A stretch of 64,000 bases of DNA from Alistipes senegalensis (GCA_023665275.1 JAMPEF010000004.1:31002-95001), one strand, 5' to 3'. Shown: positions 1 to 8,330, numbered from the stretch's first letter. Program-made: numbers and translations. The notes: generated by a model not told the origin, from the sequence alone.

Positions 1-2
1 CG

Positions 3-119
3 ATATATACAGATGTTTCGGAAAGAAGTTTCTGTGTGAGTGCGGAACGTATAAATTATGCTCCTGTTGAGTTGTCTGAAATAAAAAGACGTATCATGGA
101 AAAGGAGTGTAAATTTTGA
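3..119 (+). CDS. C-terminal fragment, possible calcineurin-like phosphoesterase
   Basis: An open frame enters from the left edge and stops at 117-119 (TGA), giving about 38 residues. It overlaps the TTG start of the next gene in a TTGA arrangement, which supports translational coupling. The tail contains FCVSAERINYAPVELSEI, which resembles the end of small calcineurin-like phosphoesterases, where a Val-rich strand is followed by a segment like NYxPVSLDEI. That family link is a pattern-based inference from a short tail, and no catalytic motif lies inside the window. Confidence 0.4.
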   Translation: MYTDVSERSFCVSAERINYAPVELSEIKRRIMEKECKF

Positions 120-631
120 AAATACTGAACATTCACGGATATAAGGGAAGTGCAGAAAATTCCGCTTGTATGACTTTAAAGAAACTCGGTCATGAAGTAA
201 TTTCGCCTCAAATTGACTATGATTCAAAAAGACCTCGCCAAATTCTTAGGGATTTAATAAAAATATTTGATGAAAATAAACCCGATTATATAGTAGGGAC
301 GAGTTTAGGCGGATTCTTTGCACTGCTTGTCGCAAAAAATACTGATGTTCCTGCTGTGCTTGTAAGTCCCTGTCTTAATCCGTGTGTTACTCTGTCTGAA
401 CTTGGCTATAAAATGGATAAAAGCAGAAAAATGACGTTTATAGTGTTTAAATACATGATTGAAAAAATGAATTTCCATAATATAACCGCTATAATCGGTG
501 GACAGGACGAAATTATAAGTTATCATGATTATACAAAAAAAGTCATAAAAAATAATTATGTTGTACCGGAGGGAAAACATTCCGGTGCGACCCTGAATTT
601 AGATTACTGGTTAAGGAGGTTTATAAAATGA
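116..631 (+). CDS. YqiA-like alpha/beta hydrolase (esterase)
   Basis: A 171-residue single-domain serine hydrolase of the YqiA/UPF0227 type. The nucleophile elbow GTSLGG places Ser63. Asp131 (GGQDE) and His155 (GKHSG) sit at the expected places for the rest of the triad. The N-terminal MKILNIHGYKGS carries the oxyanion-loop signature HGYKGS. No signal peptide is present, so it is cytoplasmic. The start is TTG at 116, overlapping the previous stop. The 3' end overlaps the rimM start (ATGA), so it is probably co-translated with rimM. The substrate is unknown; short-chain ester hydrolysis is what is known for the family. Confidence 0.8.
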   Translation: MKILNIHGYKGSAENSACMTLKKLGHEVISPQIDYDSKRPRQILRDLIKIFDENKPDYIVGTSLGGFFALLVAKNTDVPAVLVSPCLNPCVTLSELGYKMDKSRKMTFIVFKYMIEKMNFHNITAIIGGQDEIISYHDYTKKVIKNNYVVPEGKHSGATLNLDYWLRRFIK

Positions 632-1125
632 AAAAAGAATATTTAGAGGCTGGAAAAATAGTCAATACGCACGGCATAAGAGGTGAGATAAAAATTATGC
701 CATATACGGACGTTCCGGAGCTTTTATGCGAATTTGACAGGCTTTTCCTCAATAAACAAGAAATTTTTATAGAACGTTCAAGGGTTGCGAAAAATATGGT
801 AATAGCAAAGTTAGAGGGCGTGGACACTCCGGAGCAGGCAGAAAAACTCCGTAATAAAATTTTATATATGCACCGTGATGACCTCGAACTTGACGACGAT
901 ACGTATTTCATACAAGACTTAATCGGCATTGAGGTCAAGGACGTGGAAACGGGCGTTATTTACGGAAAAATAGTCGATGTCATGCAGACCGGCGCAAATG
1001 ATGTCTATGTAATAAAAGGCAGTGACAGAGAGTATCTTATACCGGCTATTGCAGATGTCGTTGTTTCCACTGACATAGACAACAATGTTATGACTATAAA
1101 AGTACTCGACGGACTTTTTGATTAA
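628..1125 (+). CDS. rimM: Ribosome maturation factor RimM
   Basis: 165 residues, normal length for RimM, which binds ribosomal protein S19 and helps mature the 30S head. The N-terminal beta-barrel opens with LEAGKIVNTHGIRGE, the family signature (G..V..HG..GE). Residues from about 92 form the PRC-barrel-like C domain. The start ATG at 628 overlaps the upstream stop and has AAGGAGGT at 613-620. In most Firmicutes rimM is followed directly by trmD; here an LRR gene intervenes. Confidence 0.95.
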   Translation: MKKEYLEAGKIVNTHGIRGEIKIMPYTDVPELLCEFDRLFLNKQEIFIERSRVAKNMVIAKLEGVDTPEQAEKLRNKILYMHRDDLELDDDTYFIQDLIGIEVKDVETGVIYGKIVDVMQTGANDVYVIKGSDREYLIPAIADVVVSTDIDNNVMTIKVLDGLFD

Positions 1126-1140
1126 AGGAGATTTTTATTT

Positions 1141-1812
1141 ATGAATGATAATGAAAAAATTATTAATGTTCCATCTTATGAGACATATAATTCAGATGAT
1201 GACTTTTCGAGAGACAATGGCATATTAAATAGATGCTATGCAGAAAGTACAGTAGTTACAATACCAAGCGATGTGAAAAAAATTACAAAAGATGCATTTA
1301 AGTATCTAGAAAATAAGAAAAAGAGAGAAAGAGATTGGAAACGCTTTTGTATAGAAACAGAAGAAGAGAATCCAAAACCACTAAGAAAAATAGTTTTGCC
1401 GAACTCTGTTACAGAAATAGAAGAAGGAGCATTTGCTAATCTTGAATATTTGGAAGAAATAAATCTTCCTAATGGAATTACTGAAATTCCAAACGATTTG
1501 TTTTGCAATTGCCATAATTTAAAGGAAATAGATATTCCTGATACAGTTACAAAGATTGGCGATAATGCATTCTCTTGTTGCCAAAATTTAAAGAAGATAA
1601 ATATTCCTGCTTCTATTGAAGAAATTGGAAAATCATCCTTTTATATGTGTGGGGGGATGAAAGGAAAAATTTTTAAATTTTCAAGAAGTCTTAAAAAAAT
1701 TGGTGAACAAGCTTTTTTTATGACAGGAGCAAGAATTGCTATTTTTGCTGATTGTGAATGCGGTGAAGGTGCTTTTTATGGTTGTGAGGACAGAGTGTGG
1801 AAAGAAATATGA
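1141..1812 (+). CDS. Cytoplasmic leucine-rich-repeat protein (BspA/LRR_5 type) inserted between rimM and trmD
   Basis: 223 residues with about five LRR_5-type repeats between residues 70 and 215. The pattern is I.IP.SVTEIEEGAFANL..LEEINLP, with IPDTVTKIGDNAF and IPASIEEIGKSSF as clear units. There is no signal peptide, membrane segment or dockerin, unlike the two LRR proteins at 29.6-32.4 kb. AAAGGAG precedes the ATG. The end overlaps the trmD ATG by four bases (ATGA), so expression is coupled to trmD. The DNA looks more AT-rich and A-heavy than rimM and trmD, which suggests later acquisition. The ligand is unknown; the family mediates protein binding. Confidence 0.8.
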   Translation: MNDNEKIINVPSYETYNSDDDFSRDNGILNRCYAESTVVTIPSDVKKITKDAFKYLENKKKRERDWKRFCIETEEENPKPLRKIVLPNSVTEIEEGAFANLEYLEEINLPNGITEIPNDLFCNCHNLKEIDIPDTVTKIGDNAFSCCQNLKKINIPASIEEIGKSSFYMCGGMKGKIFKFSRSLKKIGEQAFFMTGARIAIFADCECGEGAFYGCEDRVWKEI

Positions 1813-2507
1813 AAATAGAAATAGCTACATTATTTCCAGAAATGTGTGAGGCTGTACTCGGTGAAAGTATAGTCGGTCGGGCGAGAAAAGCCGGAAAAAT
1901 ACAAGTAAACTGTCGACAGATACGTGAATACACACACGACAAGCACAGACGTGTTGACGATACCCCCTATGGTGGTGGTATGGGCATGGTCATGCAGTGT
2001 GAGCCGATTTATAACTGCTATCAGGCAGTATGTAACGAAACCGGAACAAAACCGCATACAATATATATGTCTCCTAAAGGAAAAATCTTCACACAGCAAA
2101 GAGCTGTTGAACTCTCAGAAATGGAAAATATCTTGATTATATGCGGTCATTATGAAGGTGTTGACCAGCGTATTATTGACAGGATAGTTGATGAGGAAAT
2201 TTCCATAGGTGATTACGTCTTGACAGGTGGGGAAATTCCTGCTATGGCTGTAGTTGATGCTGTCGCCAGAATGTGTGATGGTGTACTTTCTGACGAGGCG
2301 TGTTTTAAGGACGAGAGCATTTACAGCGGTCTTCTTGAATATCCACAGTATACAAGACCAGAAGTCTGGGAGGGTGAAGCTGTTCCGGCGGTGCTTCTCT
2401 CCGGACACCACAAAAATATAGAAAAATGGCGTCTTGAAAAAAGCATTGAAATTACTGCCGAACGCCGTCCGGATTTGCTGGAAAGTTATAATAAATCTAA
2501 ACATTAA
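1809..2507 (+). CDS. trmD: tRNA (guanine-37-N1)-methyltransferase TrmD
   Basis: 232 residues from ATG 1809. TrmD methylates G37 of tRNAs reading CNN codons and protects against +1 frameshifting. The trefoil-knot SPOUT motifs are visible: SPKGKIF (88-94), GHYEGVDQR (113-121) and SIGDYVLTGGE (132-142). DDTPYGGGMGM (50-60) is the family hallmark. The family N-terminus MKIxIxTLFPE supports 1809. A GTG at 1797 adds four residues and has GAGGA at 1786-1790 seven bases upstream, so it cannot be excluded. The gene is translationally coupled to the LRR gene. Confidence 0.95.
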   Translation: MKIEIATLFPEMCEAVLGESIVGRARKAGKIQVNCRQIREYTHDKHRRVDDTPYGGGMGMVMQCEPIYNCYQAVCNETGTKPHTIYMSPKGKIFTQQRAVELSEMENILIICGHYEGVDQRIIDRIVDEEISIGDYVLTGGEIPAMAVVDAVARMCDGVLSDEACFKDESIYSGLLEYPQYTRPEVWEGEAVPAVLLSGHHKNIEKWRLEKSIEITAERRPDLLESYNKSKH

Positions 2508-2537
2508 GTATATTATGTTAAAAAAATTCCGTTTAGA

Positions 2538-2567
2538 AATATTCGACATATTAATATGTTGAATATT
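2538..2567 (+). repeat. 30-bp near-perfect AT-rich palindrome after trmD
   Basis: The 15-base arms (2538-2552 and 2553-2567) are reverse complements except for one position that would form a G-U pair. The centre is TTAA. It starts 30 bases after the trmD stop, so it can form a hairpin at the end of the rimM-trmD message, but no T-tract follows. It could be a processing or stabilising hairpin, or a binding site for a dimeric protein. Confidence 0.55.
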
Positions 2568-2638
2568 GTGCTAATTAAACAATTTATGTTAAATTTTTTT
2601 ATAGTGAATATCAACAACCAAATCGAAAAAATAACTCT

Positions 2639-2688
2639 TACATTTAAACTAAATGTAGAATTTCTTTAAAAACCGACGTTTAAAGAAA
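2639..2688. promoter_or_regulatory. Two adjacent palindromes just upstream of the HPr promoter (candidate operators)
   Basis: Palindrome A is TACATTTA-AAC-TAAATGTA at 2639-2657. Palindrome B has a 10-bp stem TTTCTTTAAA / TTTAAAGAAA at 2661-2670 and 2679-2688 with loop AACCGACG. Palindrome B ends eight bases before the -35 box at 2697. The position suits upstream regulator binding. On the minus strand, palindrome B does not end in a clear T-tract beyond its own stem. The function is inferred from position and symmetry only. Confidence 0.45.
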
Positions 2689-2696
2689 AAAAGTCG

Positions 2697-2725
2697 TTGA
2701 CTATAAGAATTTTTGAATGTATAAT
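2697..2725 (+). promoter_or_regulatory. Sigma-A promoter for the HPr gene
   Basis: TTGACT at 2697-2702 and TATAAT at 2720-2725 with a 17-base spacer. Transcription would start near 2732, leaving a leader of about 70 bases before the ATG at 2804. Confidence 0.8.
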
Positions 2726-2803
2726 TAATATCAGCAATTGAAATATATTTGCGGTAAGTACCCGAACTTTGTGGGTGCAATATATAGAATAGGAGAGTTG
2801 TAT

Positions 2804-3076
2804 ATGTTTGTCAGAGAAGTAATGGTAAAAAATCAGGTTGGACTTCATGCAAGACCAGCTACTTTCTTCATTCAGAAGGCTAACGAATTCAAGTCGTCTA
2901 TCTGGATTGAGAAGGAAGAACGCAGAGTTAATGCTAAGAGTCTGCTCGGTATCCTCTCACTCGGTATTGTAGGCGGTACTAATGTAAAAGTTATCGCTGA
3001 CGGTGCAGACGAAAGAGCTGCTGTTGATGCACTTATTGACCTCGTGGACAGCGGTTTCAGTGAGGAAAACAGATAA
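2804..3076 (+). CDS. HPr-family phosphocarrier protein
   Basis: 90 residues from ATG 2804, with AGGAGA at 2791-2796. The active-site motif GLHARPA puts His15 exactly where Enzyme I phosphorylates HPr. AKSLLGILSLG puts Ser46, the HPr-kinase site, in its normal place. Both phosphorylation sites are therefore intact. The gene stands alone between its own promoter and terminator, with no ptsI beside it. It may act in sugar uptake or, through Ser46, in catabolite control. An open frame extends upstream to 2738, but the family length and ribosome site favour 2804. Confidence 0.9.
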   Translation: MFVREVMVKNQVGLHARPATFFIQKANEFKSSIWIEKEERRVNAKSLLGILSLGIVGGTNVKVIADGADERAAVDALIDLVDSGFSEENR

Positions 3077-3098
3077 TCTGAATCCTGTTTTTATTTTC

Positions 3099-3127
3099 GG
3101 GCGTTACTTCGGTAACGCCCATTTTTA
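3099..3127 (+). terminator. Rho-independent terminator after the HPr gene
   Basis: The stem is GGGCGTTAC (3099-3107) with GTAACGCCC (3112-3120), closed by a TTCG tetraloop, and is followed by ATTTTTATTTTAT. It also sits between convergent genes, as spoIVB ends at 3130 on the other strand. Confidence 0.9.
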
Positions 3128-3129
3128 TT

Positions 3130-4359
3130 TTATCCTTTAAGGTATTCCGCCATATTTTCGGCAAAAATAGCATATCCTTTTGTAGGGTCGGAAACAAAAA
3201 CATGTGTAACAGCACCTATAATCTTATCATTCTGTATGACGGGGCTTCCGCTCATACCCTGAACGATTCCGCCGGTAGTTTCCAGTAACTCCTCGTCAGT
3301 TATGCGGATAATCATATTTTTTGTACTTTCCGGACTGTTATAATCTATTTTTTCTATTTCAACTTTATATTTTTTTGGAATATCGCCGGAAACTGTCGTT
3401 AATATTTCTGCCTCACCTGTTTTTACTTCCTGACGATAACCCATTTTATATTCACGGGAATTTTCACAAAGAGATTTTACCGCCTCTTCTGAAAGAAGTC
3501 CGTATACACCACATGAATTATTTTTATTGAGAATGCCGAAACTTCCACCATACATGAACTGTCCGTGTAGTTCACCGGGTATGCCTTTTGAACCTTTTTT
3601 ACTGTCGGTAATTTCTACCTGTACCGCCTCACCGCTGTAAATGGGTACAAGTTCTCCGGTGTCTGAATCGCATACAGGGTGACCCAGTCCGGCAAATTCG
3701 CCGGTGGTCTTGTTAAAAAATGTCATTGTACCAATACCCGCTATACTGTCACGTACCCACATACCACCACGCCATTTTTCAGAAGAGGACGAATATTCCG
3801 GTTTTAAGAATACAGGGAAATCCCTTCCGTTACGGGATATAATTATTTTAATTTTTTTTCCCTCACTGCTGTTGATAATTTCCTGTATTTCGTCATTAGA
3901 GGTTATGTTCTTTCCGTCGGCAGATTTAATTATGTCGCCTACCTGTATGCCGGCGCTTTCAGCCGGACAGATTTTTTCACCGTTTTCAGTTTCCACTTCA
4001 CCAAGCTCAGTGACCATTACGCCGTCCATAAGAAGTTTTATTCCGAAAGGGTTTCCGCCTGCAACAAGTACGGGGGCTTGCTCCTCGTGAATTTCAATAT
4101 TCTTTACGGGAATAGCTCCGAAAAGTGTTAAAGTTGCCTGTGAAGTACCTGTTGAATTTCCCGATACTGCTATAGTATCATCTGAACTGCTGAAACAGTA
4201 AATTTCCGGATATTGTGCTATTCTTATTTCCTGACCGTGTTGTGTCGTAAGTGAAGACGGCAGATGTACAGAATAATATCCGGCTGTTCCGAATAATCCG
4301 GCAAGTGCGACAGATAATATAACTGCTGTGCCTTTAATGATTTTTCTTTTAAAACGCAT
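3130..4359 (-). CDS. spoIVB: SpoIVB peptidase (stage IV sporulation protein B)
   Basis: 409 residues. SpoIVB is a secreted S55 serine peptidase made in the forespore that triggers pro-sigma-K processing in the mother cell. An N-terminal membrane segment spans residues 9-29, and a PDZ domain spans about 105-185 (ESAGIQVGDIIKSADG). The triad is visible as His227 (GLGHPVC), Asp355 (ITDEE) and Ser370 (QGMSGSP), matching the known order and spacing of the Bacillus enzyme. AGAAAGGA lies just upstream. The gene is transcribed alone, convergent with the HPr gene. It is good evidence for sporulation capacity. Confidence 0.93.
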   Translation of the reverse strand: MRFKRKIIKGTAVILSVALAGLFGTAGYYSVHLPSSLTTQHGQEIRIAQYPEIYCFSSSDDTIAVSGNSTGTSQATLTLFGAIPVKNIEIHEEQAPVLVAGGNPFGIKLLMDGVMVTELGEVETENGEKICPAESAGIQVGDIIKSADGKNITSNDEIQEIINSSEGKKIKIIISRNGRDFPVFLKPEYSSSSEKWRGGMWVRDSIAGIGTMTFFNKTTGEFAGLGHPVCDSDTGELVPIYSGEAVQVEITDSKKGSKGIPGELHGQFMYGGSFGILNKNNSCGVYGLLSEEAVKSLCENSREYKMGYRQEVKTGEAEILTTVSGDIPKKYKVEIEKIDYNSPESTKNMIIRITDEELLETTGGIVQGMSGSPVIQNDKIIGAVTHVFVSDPTKGYAIFAENMAEYLKG

Positions 4360-4600
4360 TAATATAAATCCTTTCTTTTATCTTTTAAGTTGTGAACGTT
4401 TTTATTATATGTTTACAGTGCGGTTTTATAATTGAGAAATTACCGCATTTTTTACTGATTATCCCATAAAAATACATGGTAATTACTAAAAATGTCAGAA
4501 AAATCAAAAAAGAACATAATTTTTTGTGTTTTGTCTGTTAAATTTCACGGATACTGATTTTTTATTCTATGTAAAATATTCCGTATTTATATTATAACCA
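4360..4600. other. Non-coding gap between spoIVB and birA
   Basis: About 240 AT-rich bases without a credible reading frame. The spoIVB ribosome site is near 4369-4376. On the minus strand the sequence CATATAATA lies near 4395-4403; it fits both a sigma-A -10 box and the CATAnnnTA form used by sporulation sigma factors. No convincing -35 element is seen, so no promoter is called. Confidence 0.4.
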
Positions 4601-4628
4601 AAAATGGACGGGAAAACCGTCCTTTTTT
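4601..4628 (-). terminator. Terminator after birA (usable in both directions)
   Basis: The stem is GGACGG (4606-4611) with CCGTCC (4617-4622) and loop GAAAA. Read on the minus strand it follows birA by about 40 bases and ends in ATTTTTGG. On the plus strand it is followed by TTTTTT. The same GGACGG/CCGTCC core recurs at 56013-56030. Confidence 0.8.
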
Positions 4629-4662
4629 GCGAATATAAAAAATTTTTTATTTTGATTTTAAA

Positions 4663-5646
4663 TTATTCTATCACACGGCAGAAGTTAGCCTCACCGGAAC
4701 TTAAATGCCTTATAGTTCCGTCAGGAAGTTTTATAATAAGATTTGCATTATCATCGATTCCCTCCGCAAATGCAATGACCGTATTTCCGTTGACGTTTGC
4801 AGTGATAGTGTTTCCGGTTAAAATTTCCCTGCTTCTGTATTCCCTTATATATGAACGGCTTTCAATTCCGGAAATATATTTTTCAAGACTGTTGAGGACT
4901 TCCGCACAGAGTCTGTTTCTGTCTATTTTAAGACCTGTTTCATCTTCAACAGAAGTAGCCGACGCCCTTAAATCTCTGCTGAAACTTCCTTCTGCACTCC
5001 TGATATTTATTCCTATACCAACAACCGCATAATCAAGGGAACGCATTTCCATACCTAAAGACGCCTCCGTAAGTATACCACATATTTTTCTTCCGTTCAT
5101 GTAGAGGTCATTGACCCATTTTATTTTTACATCATGTCTGCATAGTTTTTCAATAGCATCTGCTACCGCACATGCTGTCGCCGATGTTATCAGTGATGCT
5201 GTTTTTATATCAAAATCCGGACGCATTATAACACTCATGTAAAGACCTTTTCCCTTTGGTGAAACAAAATTTCTGCCTAATCTGCCCTTGCCGGAGTTCT
5301 GTGTATCGGCGACAATGACAGTTCCGGCGGAAATTCCGGAAGATGCCATTTCTTTAGCACAGGTATTTGTTGAATCGACTTCGTCGTAAATTATAATCTG
5401 CTTGCCGAAATTTTCGGTTTTAAGATATGCCTGTATGAGTTTTTCGGAAAGTCTGTTGTTTTCAGCGGAAAGTCTGTAGCCTTTTGATGTTACCGCCTCT
5501 ATTGAATAGCCTTCAGCTTCAAGGGATTTGACAGCTTTCCATACAGCATTCCGGCTCACACCGAGTTTTTCCGCAAGCATAGCCCCTGAAATATATTCTC
5601 CGCCGGATTCCGCAAGAGTTCCGAGAAGTGTTTCTTTAACGTTCAT
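4663..5646 (-). CDS. birA: Bifunctional biotin-protein ligase / biotin repressor BirA
   Basis: 327 residues. BirA makes biotinyl-5'-AMP, transfers biotin to carboxyl-carrier proteins, and represses biotin genes. The winged-helix DNA-binding domain covers residues 1-60 (AEKLGVSRNAVWKAVKSL). The catalytic domain carries DSTN (91-94), the nucleotide loop SGKGRLGR (118-125) and KWVNDL. The usual first GRG of the loop is GKG here, a mild change. The C-terminal SH3-like domain is present. It is the last gene of a unit that starts with the glycosyltransferase genes, 15 bases after the preceding stop. Confidence 0.93.
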   Translation of the reverse strand: MNVKETLLGTLAESGGEYISGAMLAEKLGVSRNAVWKAVKSLEAEGYSIEAVTSKGYRLSAENNRLSEKLIQAYLKTENFGKQIIIYDEVDSTNTCAKEMASSGISAGTVIVADTQNSGKGRLGRNFVSPKGKGLYMSVIMRPDFDIKTASLITSATACAVADAIEKLCRHDVKIKWVNDLYMNGRKICGILTEASLGMEMRSLDYAVVGIGINIRSAEGSFSRDLRASATSVEDETGLKIDRNRLCAEVLNSLEKYISGIESRSYIREYRSREILTGNTITANVNGNTVIAFAEGIDDNANLIIKLPDGTIRHLSSGEANFCRVIE

Positions 5647-5661
5647 GAAAAAATTTTCTCC

Positions 5662-6837
5662 TTATGTTTCATTTAAAATATTTTTGAAAAAATCTATATA
5701 TTTTCCGGTTACAGTTTCCCTGCCGAAATTATTTTTTACATATTCATAGCCGTTAAGACCCATTATTTCCGCAATTTTTTTATTTTTCAGTAAATAATCG
5801 GTACAGGCTTTAAATTCCGGATAATTTCCGAAATATAAACCGCCGTTTGCTTGTGTAACAAAATTTTTTGTTACGTCGCAATTTTCGTGGACAAGTACCG
5901 GACGTCTGCACAACCAGTTTTCCATGATTACAAGCGAAAAACTTTCATTAAATGACGGCTGACAAAGAAATTCACAGGCATTCATGGCATTATATTTATC
6001 CTGTTCAGAAACATAACCTAAATCAATTATATTTTTTCCGGTTATAATTTTTCCGCCACCTGTAAGGATAAGTTTTAAATTATTTTCTTTTATATATTCG
6101 CTGAAATATTTTATAAGCGTATCGATATTTTTTCCGGTGTCTTTTCTGCCGGAATAAAGTATAAACGGCTGATTTATTCTGTATTTTTTCCTGAAATTTT
6201 CCGGATTTGACTTGATATTTATATCCATTCCGATACCGGCAACAAGAGTTTTTGTTTTCTGCAAATTGTATATTTTTTCAGCAAAAATTTTTTCCGGCAA
6301 AGAATTGAAAATCATTCCGGCGACTTCCGGAAAAGTTTTTTTAAAGTGTTTCATGTATGCATATGATTCATCATGCAGACATGGAATAATTATTGATTTT
6401 TCCGGAAAAAGTTTAGCACCCCAGTACGTCGTGCCGAACATATACGGAATAAAGACAAAAAGTGAATAATTATCGGAATTTTCACGCATATATCGATAAA
6501 GGGAATTACTGTTAATCATCTCACGGAGGAAAATTTTTTCCTCGTCATAACTTACCGGAATATTATTCATTAACTTGAAATTTACATTATCAAAGGCATA
6601 GGTATCACGTTTCCGGACGGCAAAACGTCTCACGGGAATATTGTTTTTATTGAAATAAATTCCCTCTTTATAGTAATTTTTATTCCAGTCTGAATTAAAA
6701 TCCTTAACGCACGTCGTGAGAATTTCAAGGGGGATATTTTTTTTATGAAGTTCAGCGGTAAGGTCACGGAGCATATTTTCAGCACCACCGGAAATATCAT
6801 CTCCATACCAAGCCGTAACAAAGCCGATTTTTTTCAT
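5662..6837 (-). CDS. Family 4 glycosyltransferase
   Basis: 391 residues with a two-Rossmann GT-B fold. The N-terminal GAENMLRDL contains the glycine-rich acceptor loop. The C-terminal half has ILYSGRKDTGKNIDTLI and the EX7E donor-sugar motif in NESFSLVIMENW. It has no membrane segment and is probably cytoplasmic or membrane-peripheral. Its start overlaps the end of the next upstream glycosyltransferase (ATGA). It likely builds a cell-surface polysaccharide or glycoprotein glycan; the sugar cannot be read from sequence. Confidence 0.85.
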   Translation of the reverse strand: MKKIGFVTAWYGDDISGGAENMLRDLTAELHKKNIPLEILTTCVKDFNSDWNKNYYKEGIYFNKNNIPVRRFAVRKRDTYAFDNVNFKLMNNIPVSYDEEKIFLREMINSNSLYRYMRENSDNYSLFVFIPYMFGTTYWGAKLFPEKSIIIPCLHDESYAYMKHFKKTFPEVAGMIFNSLPEKIFAEKIYNLQKTKTLVAGIGMDINIKSNPENFRKKYRINQPFILYSGRKDTGKNIDTLIKYFSEYIKENNLKLILTGGGKIITGKNIIDLGYVSEQDKYNAMNACEFLCQPSFNESFSLVIMENWLCRRPVLVHENCDVTKNFVTQANGGLYFGNYPEFKACTDYLLKNKKIAEIMGLNGYEYVKNNFGRETVTGKYIDFFKNILNET

Positions 6838-7901
6838 ATATTTTCACCATTTATGAAGTCTTTCAGTATTTTTTTAAGAAGACCGGAAGTTTTTTTATAC
6901 GAAAAATCACAAAGTCTTTTTTTCTGTGAATTTATAATATTTTTGCGTAAATTTTTGTTATTTGTTATTTCGTAGATTATTCCGGCTGTACGTATCGGGT
7001 TATTTTCCGGAATAATTATTCCGCTTTTTCCGAGAGTTTCCGGTACAGCACCGGCATTTAATGCGACTACAGGTACATTAAAAAACATAGCCTCAACAAG
7101 TGGTACACAGAATCCCTCGTGTTGACTCATACACAGAAAAATATCCGCCACACGATAATATGAAATTATTTCACTGAAATCTACATGACCCGTAAATATT
7201 ACATCTTTAAGATTAAGAATTTCAACATATTTTTTAAGACGTTCATAATAAATTTCCGTACCAGTCCACGAACCAACAAGAATAAGTCTCGATTTCGGAT
7301 TTATTTTTTTATAGAAATAAAAAGTTTTTATAATATCTTCATGCTTTTTGTTCGGAGCTATTCTGCCGATAAAAATAATATTAGTCCAGTTATCAGAATA
7401 TTTTTTCATTACGGAAATATCAGGAGTTTTTTTATATTCCTGAAAAGATATTAGCACCGGACGTACTTTAACAGGACATTTGTAGCCATATTCAGTAAGC
7501 TGTAATTTATTGTACTCCGAATCTGCTATACAAAGATTAAAGGTATTATTTAGATATTCAAGTCCCTTGTAACCGTAATTTGTCAGTGCAAATAATTCAC
7601 GGCTGTATGGTCTGAAAAATTCCGGTGGTGTGATATTATGATAAATCATGATTTTACGGCAAGGAATTTTATTTATTCTGAAATTAAGTTCCGTACCCGT
7701 GGACATATGATAAATAATAATATCATTTCGGGAAATATTTTTCAGTCCGGATATATTTTTTACAGGAAGATTTTTTCCGTATATTTCTGCATAAATTTCA
7801 GTATCAATATCCATTTTTTTTATTACTTTTTCAATAGCAAATGCATCATTGCTTACAGCGTCACCATGTGATACGGTCGGGAGTAATTGTATAATTTTCA
7901 T
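6834..7901 (-). CDS. Family 4 glycosyltransferase
   Basis: 355 residues from ATG 7901 (MKIIQLLPTVSHGDAVSND). The frame is open to 7949, but that extension would overlap the upstream gene by 47 bases. GT-B features are the acceptor loop GDAVSNDAF, the donor motif IGRIAPNKKHEDII, and the EX7E motif in HEGFCVPLVEAM followed by NAGAVPETLG. That makes it an RfaB/WbuB-like retaining enzyme. It is a neighbour and probable partner of the GT4 gene that follows it in the unit. Confidence 0.85.
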   Translation of the reverse strand: MKIIQLLPTVSHGDAVSNDAFAIEKVIKKMDIDTEIYAEIYGKNLPVKNISGLKNISRNDIIIYHMSTGTELNFRINKIPCRKIMIYHNITPPEFFRPYSRELFALTNYGYKGLEYLNNTFNLCIADSEYNKLQLTEYGYKCPVKVRPVLISFQEYKKTPDISVMKKYSDNWTNIIFIGRIAPNKKHEDIIKTFYFYKKINPKSRLILVGSWTGTEIYYERLKKYVEILNLKDVIFTGHVDFSEIISYYRVADIFLCMSQHEGFCVPLVEAMFFNVPVVALNAGAVPETLGKSGIIIPENNPIRTAGIIYEITNNKNLRKNIINSQKKRLCDFSYKKTSGLLKKILKDFINGENI

Positions 7902-7902
7902 A

Positions 7903-8301
7903 TTATTCACCGTATAAGTCTTGCATAAGACGTTTATTTTCTTTTTCAAGTTTTTCTATGCGTCGGATTAGTTTCTTTTGAGTATTCCGCATAGAAGTAA
8001 GTGCCGTTTCCGTTGAGGAATTAAAATTATTCTGTTCATTTACGATTGGTTCAATATAGAATTTAATTATTTTCCTTACAGATTTTTTCAGGAAAACTTT
8101 AAGAGTATTTCCTGAAAATTGTCTGTATGGGTGTACGTATGAATATGCACGGACACTTTTAATAGCATTGTCAGGATTTTCAGGAACTTCAGAACCTGAA
8201 TATTTTTTATATGGAATATCTTCAAAATCAGGAATATTTTTTTCTTTTATATCACGTTTCAGTTGTGACATTATTTCTTCTGTGTTTACAGATTTATTCA
8301 T
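7903..8301 (-). CDS. Small coiled-coil protein heading the glycosyltransferase unit
   Basis: 132 residues from ATG 8301. GGAG lies nine bases upstream of this ATG, whereas it touches the alternative ATG at 8310. The N-terminal VNTEEIMSQLKRDIKEKNIP resembles the short module found in front of O-antigen-type methyltransferases and glycosyltransferases in Clostridia. The middle is basic (KVFLKKSVRKIIKF), and residues 95-130 form a heptad-rich coiled coil. It may be a scaffold for the two glycosyltransferases; that is inference from position. Confidence 0.65.
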   Translation of the reverse strand: MNKSVNTEEIMSQLKRDIKEKNIPDFEDIPYKKYSGSEVPENPDNAIKSVRAYSYVHPYRQFSGNTLKVFLKKSVRKIIKFYIEPIVNEQNNFNSSTETALTSMRNTQKKLIRRIEKLEKENKRLMQDLYGE

Positions 8302-8330
8302 AGCTATCATCTCCGGATATTATTTATTTT

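Noticed and set aside
2738-2803. Extended start of the HPr protein
   Set aside because: The added 22 residues are unlike HPr, overlap the promoter leader, and have no ribosome site. 2804 gives His15 and Ser46 at standard positions.
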